Assembly: GCA_938074585.1 (NCBI GenBank)
Contig: CALJEW010000099.1
Location: 1 to 7,934 of the forward strand
Direction of reading: 5' to 3'
DNA: 7,934 nucleotides
Source of the DNA: an uncultured Rhodospirillales bacterium
GTDB lineage: Bacteria; Pseudomonadota; Alphaproteobacteria; Rhodospirillales; Casp-alpha2
Shown: one piece after another, positions 6,445 to 7,934 of the stretch
How positions within the stretch are numbered: the first letter of the stretch is position 1
How the letters are laid out: every line of letters begins with the position of its first letter
Program-made: the position numbers and the translations under genes
Notes under the pieces: generated by a model
The model's input: only the letters and a program-made list of their open reading frames with translations
What the model was told of the DNA's origin: nothing
Database searches by the model: none

Positions 6445-6672
6445 GATAATATTAAGTGTCTGAGATATTTTTAGAGTGTTTGTTTCTAGATGTAGTTCTT
6501 CATAATTATGCTTTTCAATTGTGTGACTGATAATAGTAACAATGTTTGTAATGGTATCAACGTCATTTGAAATTGACCTAGTTGATTTTAAATTTTCTTG
6601 TTGGTTATTTTTCCAGCTATATGAAGTTAGTGATAAGAAGCTTATTGATTTGTTGAACAGTCGAGATTGGTT
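6436..6672 (-). pseudogene. Possible 3' remnant of an unknown gene (open frame without a start)
   Basis: The minus strand has 78 codons open from just after TAA at 6675-6673 to TAA at 6438-6436, in AT-rich DNA where such a run is not common. There is no ATG, GTG or TTG in it, and its upstream end enters the IS remnant end at about 6636. The translated part outside the IS, for example SISNDVDTITNIVTIISH and then YEELHLETNTLKISQTLNII, has alternating hydrophobic positions as in an alpha-helical protein tail, but I recognise no family. It may be the tail of a gene cut off by the IS insertion, or chance. It converges on, and overlaps by nine bases, the DUF192 gene. Confidence 0.25.
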
Positions 6673-6692
6673 TTATGAGTGGATGCCGACCT
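6636..6692 (+). repeat. IS right terminal inverted repeat (degenerate)
   Basis: Read on the plus strand it runs AGAAGCTTATTGATTTG, then AACAGT, then ATGAGTGGATGCCGACCT. The reverse complement of 7379-7425 runs AGTGGCTCTATTAATTT, then AACATGT, then ATAAGTGGATGTTTGACCT. Matching blocks occur in the same order with small gaps. It begins immediately beyond the transposase stop, as expected for the OrfB end of an IS3-family element. Confidence 0.6.
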
Positions 6693-6695
6693 TTG

Positions 6696-7341
6696 CTATG
6701 CTGCCACCGATATTGGCGACTGCGCATTAAAGTAAGCCGGATCGAGTTACTGTCCATCAAGCGATGAAAGAGGGCGTTTCGTATTCTAGAAGATCAGGTA
6801 TTTTTCGATTGCCTCGGGAACCTCGGGAACCTCGGGAACCTCGGGAACGGTGTTATAGGCATGCAGGTAAACCACTTCATATTTGATTGTCCTTCACAGC
6901 CTTTCTAAGAAGACGTTATTCCGCTAAGCGCCTCTGCCGTCCAAGGGAATGGGTATGAACTGTGAGCCCAGATCGGTATTAAATATATTTGGCTTCCCAT
7001 ACTTGGAAAGCGCCTCCTCAACAGCTTCAATGCGTAAGTCTAGGCTTTGCAATTCCTCCTTGGTCAGCGCACCTTCTGAAAAATCATTTTCAAGGTGAGT
7101 TCAGCAATTTTGGCGTGCTGCGTTTTTATATCAATCGGAGCTTCATCTGATGACTACTTCTTATCACAGCCCAAAATATCGTTTGCCCCGGCAAAAAGCT
7201 GATCGCACCATTTTTGGTCTGGTTAGGATAAACATCGTATTGTTGAGCAAGTTCGCCAAGCGTCTGCTCTATGTGAACGGCTGCAAGTGCAACCTTCGTC
7301 TTGAAACCGGGTGTGTAATTACGGCGTGAGTGTCGTGTCAT
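6696..7341 (-). pseudogene. IS3-family transposase OrfA-OrfB remnant
   Basis: OrfA begins with ATG at 7341: MTRHSRRNYTPGFKTKVALA and on to LGELAQQYDVYPNQ, a typical helix-turn-helix start. A frameshift at about 7218 moves the match to another frame (KWCDQLFAGANDILGCDKK, then a TAG, then EAPIDIKTQHAKIAELTL). A second shift at about 7091 leads to NDFSEGALTK. This joins directly to the OrfB C-terminal half (IEAVEEALSKYGKPNIFNTD, then LGSQF), so roughly 200 OrfB codons, including the first catalytic Asp, are gone. About 20 codons are also missing before PLDGRGA. The second Asp (FNTD) and the Glu (NNVFLERL) of the DDE triad remain. In-frame stops replace Trp in GAWR and RLWR, Tyr in FYN, and a residue after LDGQ. 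The frame ends with AYFNAQSPISVAA and TAG at 6698-6696. It is non-functional. Confidence 0.88.
6812..6847. repeat. Four exact tandem copies of the 9-mer CCTCGGGAA
   Basis: Copies lie at 6812-6820, 6821-6829, 6830-6838 and 6839-6847. On the minus strand they read as (Val-Pro-Glu)x4 in frame with the transposase ghost, after HAYNT and before AIEKYLIF. Relatives have a single copy of this position (AYxTVSEA), so three extra units were probably added by replication slippage. The arrangement is spacer-less and much too short to be a CRISPR array. Confidence 0.95.
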
Positions 7342-7378
7342 TATAGTTTACCTATTGATGGAAAAGTATGCAAATTAC

Positions 7379-7425
7379 AGGTCAAACATCCACTTATTTT
7401 ACATGTTTAAATTAATAGAGCCACT
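7379..7425 (-). repeat. IS left terminal inverted repeat (degenerate)
   Basis: Read on the minus strand it starts AGTGGCTCTATTAATTT and continues to AAGTGGATGTTTGACCT, ending about 40 bases before the OrfA ATG. It pairs block by block with 6636-6692. The outer edge is set at 7425 from this alignment and is uncertain by a few bases. Confidence 0.6.
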
Positions 7426-7652
7426 CTTCGATGGTTATAGCCAACAAATTATGTTCCCTACTATAGCTATCTAAAGTTTAATCGGTCGTGTTTAACATCT
7501 TTAACCAATGAGGACGGTAAAGGCTCAAAAGGGTTTTGCAACATGTCGAGTTCCCGCCAAGTCCGTGTTAATCTTTCACCACGAAGGTTTTGCCAATAGT
7601 AATAAATAATTTTTAGATCTGAAGCTAAGGTCGTCAATAGGCTGTTCCACAA
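7426..7652 (-). pseudogene. PAS_5-like protein, N-terminal fragment interrupted by the IS
   Basis: From a TTG at 7652 the frame encodes 61 residues to TAG at 7469-7467. The stretch DLKIIYYYWQNLRGERL, then ELDM, then EPLPSSLVKDVKHDRLNFR fits the start of alphaproteobacterial PAS_5-type proteins (YW.SLRG.R, then a conserved Asp, LP..LL.DV, FRYRLVGT). After the stop the same frame still shows the expected spacing FR-xxxx-GT and then FVGYNHRRVA, but with four stop codons, and it runs into the IS end at about 7425. The family normally has about 150-190 residues, so more than half is lost. I found no matching C-terminal half on the far side of the IS. Identification is by pattern memory only; the fragment has no good ribosome site. 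Confidence 0.5.
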
Positions 7653-7934
7653 AAAAATATTTCAGAATAAATGTTAAAGGCTGGGTTCACTTGAATTTGT
7701 CATTTTTTATATGGGGGCGTTTATGAAAACAGTTCATAAATTATTATAACTGATCAACAATTAATCGACTAATGGATTGCATAAGTGGTGTTGCAAATTA
7801 AATTGTTGAATCTCGATAATAATAACGTTTAAAAATAGCCCGTTTGCGGCACTCTGAAAGATAAGTTTGGCTTTTGTGTTTTTCGGTCTTGCTTCTGGGG
7901 AAGGGAGCGCCTAATTAACCCACGTGTCGGGGTG
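7653..7934. other. Region without a recognisable gene
   Basis: This 282-base stretch has only short open frames on either strand, the longest being a 34-codon run open to the right edge on the minus strand (7829-7933), none resembling a family I know. The first part is AT-rich; the last 90 bases are clearly richer in G+C. No tRNA fold or terminator with a U-run stands out. A stem-loop candidate at 7754-7809 is listed separately. Confidence 0.6.
7754..7809. repeat. Inverted repeat TCAACAATTAAT / ATTAAATTGTTGA
   Basis: Twelve-base arm at 7754-7765 pairs with 7797-7809 with one extra A, around a 31-base loop. It could be a stem-loop, a protein site or the end of a lost mobile element; in AT-rich DNA chance is also possible. 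Confidence 0.4.

Larger units (their letters stand above)
6636..7425 (-). mobile_element. Decayed, internally deleted IS3-family insertion sequence
   Basis: The element is oriented on the minus strand: the OrfA start lies near the right end and the OrfB end near the left. Imperfect terminal inverted repeats frame it, seen at 6636-6692 and 7379-7425. It is about 790 bp, against roughly 1.2-1.3 kb for intact relatives. The deficit is explained by loss of most of the OrfB N-terminal half and a second small deletion. I find no convincing 3-4 bp target duplication at the outer ends, in keeping with age. The element cannot encode its own transposase. It abuts the broken PAS_5-like gene on its right. 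Confidence 0.8.

Noticed and set aside
6445..6490. A terminator for the DUF192 gene (weak AATAT/ATATT pairing before a short T run).
   Set aside because: The stem has only five A/T pairs and a 12-base loop, too weak to call.
6542..6730. A 62-codon plus-strand open frame beginning MFVMVSTSFEIDL.
   Set aside because: It has no ribosome site or family resemblance, and its second half runs antisense through the IS end and the transposase ghost, which have a clear explanation on the other strand.
6812..6847. The four direct repeats as a CRISPR array.
   Set aside because: The 9-bp units are contiguous without spacers and lie in frame within a transposase ghost; no cas gene is present.
6573..7385. 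TTGACCT at 6573-6579 and AGGTCAA at 7379-7385 as the IS termini.
   Set aside because: The match is only seven bases. The longer block-wise alignment of 6636-6692 with 7379-7425 explains both ends better and places the left-hand end right after the transposase stop.
7829..7933. A 34-codon minus-strand frame open to the right edge (containing RGLIRRSLP and NLSFRVPQTGYF).
   Set aside because: It is too short to judge, with no recognisable family; it may be the end of a gene that begins outside the window, but nothing supports this.

Overview
The window looks like chromosomal DNA of an alphaproteobacterium of moderate to low G+C. This is inferred from the style of the Mrp subunits, the PAS_5-like fragment and the IS3-family remnant; no rRNA or other marker gene is present to fix the taxon.

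Positions 1-5783 (minus strand) hold one tightly packed operon for a multisubunit Mrp/Mnh-type monovalent cation/proton antiporter. In transcription order it encodes MrpE, MrpF, MrpG, a DUF4040/MbhD-MbhE protein (the part normally found at the C-terminus of MrpA), MrpB, MrpC, MrpD, a second large antiporter-like subunit with NuoL/MrpA-type motifs, and the start of a small two-helix membrane protein cut by the left edge. Every junction overlaps by 1-13 bases, which implies one transcript and coupled translation. The order E-F-G-(A C-terminus)-B-C-D is collinear with the antiporter module of archaeal Mbh-type complexes rather than the classic A-B-C-D-E-F-G order. The large MrpA N-terminal domain is absent from the front of the operon, and the NuoL-like subunit at the end is the natural candidate to replace it. 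The subunits would form a membrane complex that exchanges Na+ (or K+) for H+.

Positions 5784-5961 are a very AT-rich divergent spacer. It should carry the promoters for the mrp operon (leftward) and for the plus-strand gene at 5962-6444, a predicted exported DUF192 protein. It contains a perfect 6-bp-arm palindrome.

Positions 6436-7652 are a small gene graveyard. A decayed, internally deleted IS3-family element (about 6636-7425) still has recognisable imperfect terminal inverted repeats and an OrfA-OrfB ghost full of stops and frameshifts, including a 4 x 9-bp in-frame expansion. It sits directly against the broken end of a PAS_5-like gene (7426-7652). On its other side is an orphan 78-codon open frame without a start codon, possibly the tail of another broken gene. 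Positions 7653-7934 show no recognisable gene, only an AT-rich stem-loop candidate.

The most notable points are an apparent ATC start codon behind a perfect Shine-Dalgarno for the DUF4040 subunit, a His/Asp-rich loop in the NuoL-like subunit, and the Mbh-like gene order. I do not see a clearly new biological system; most of the window is a recognisable Mrp operon beside decayed mobile DNA.
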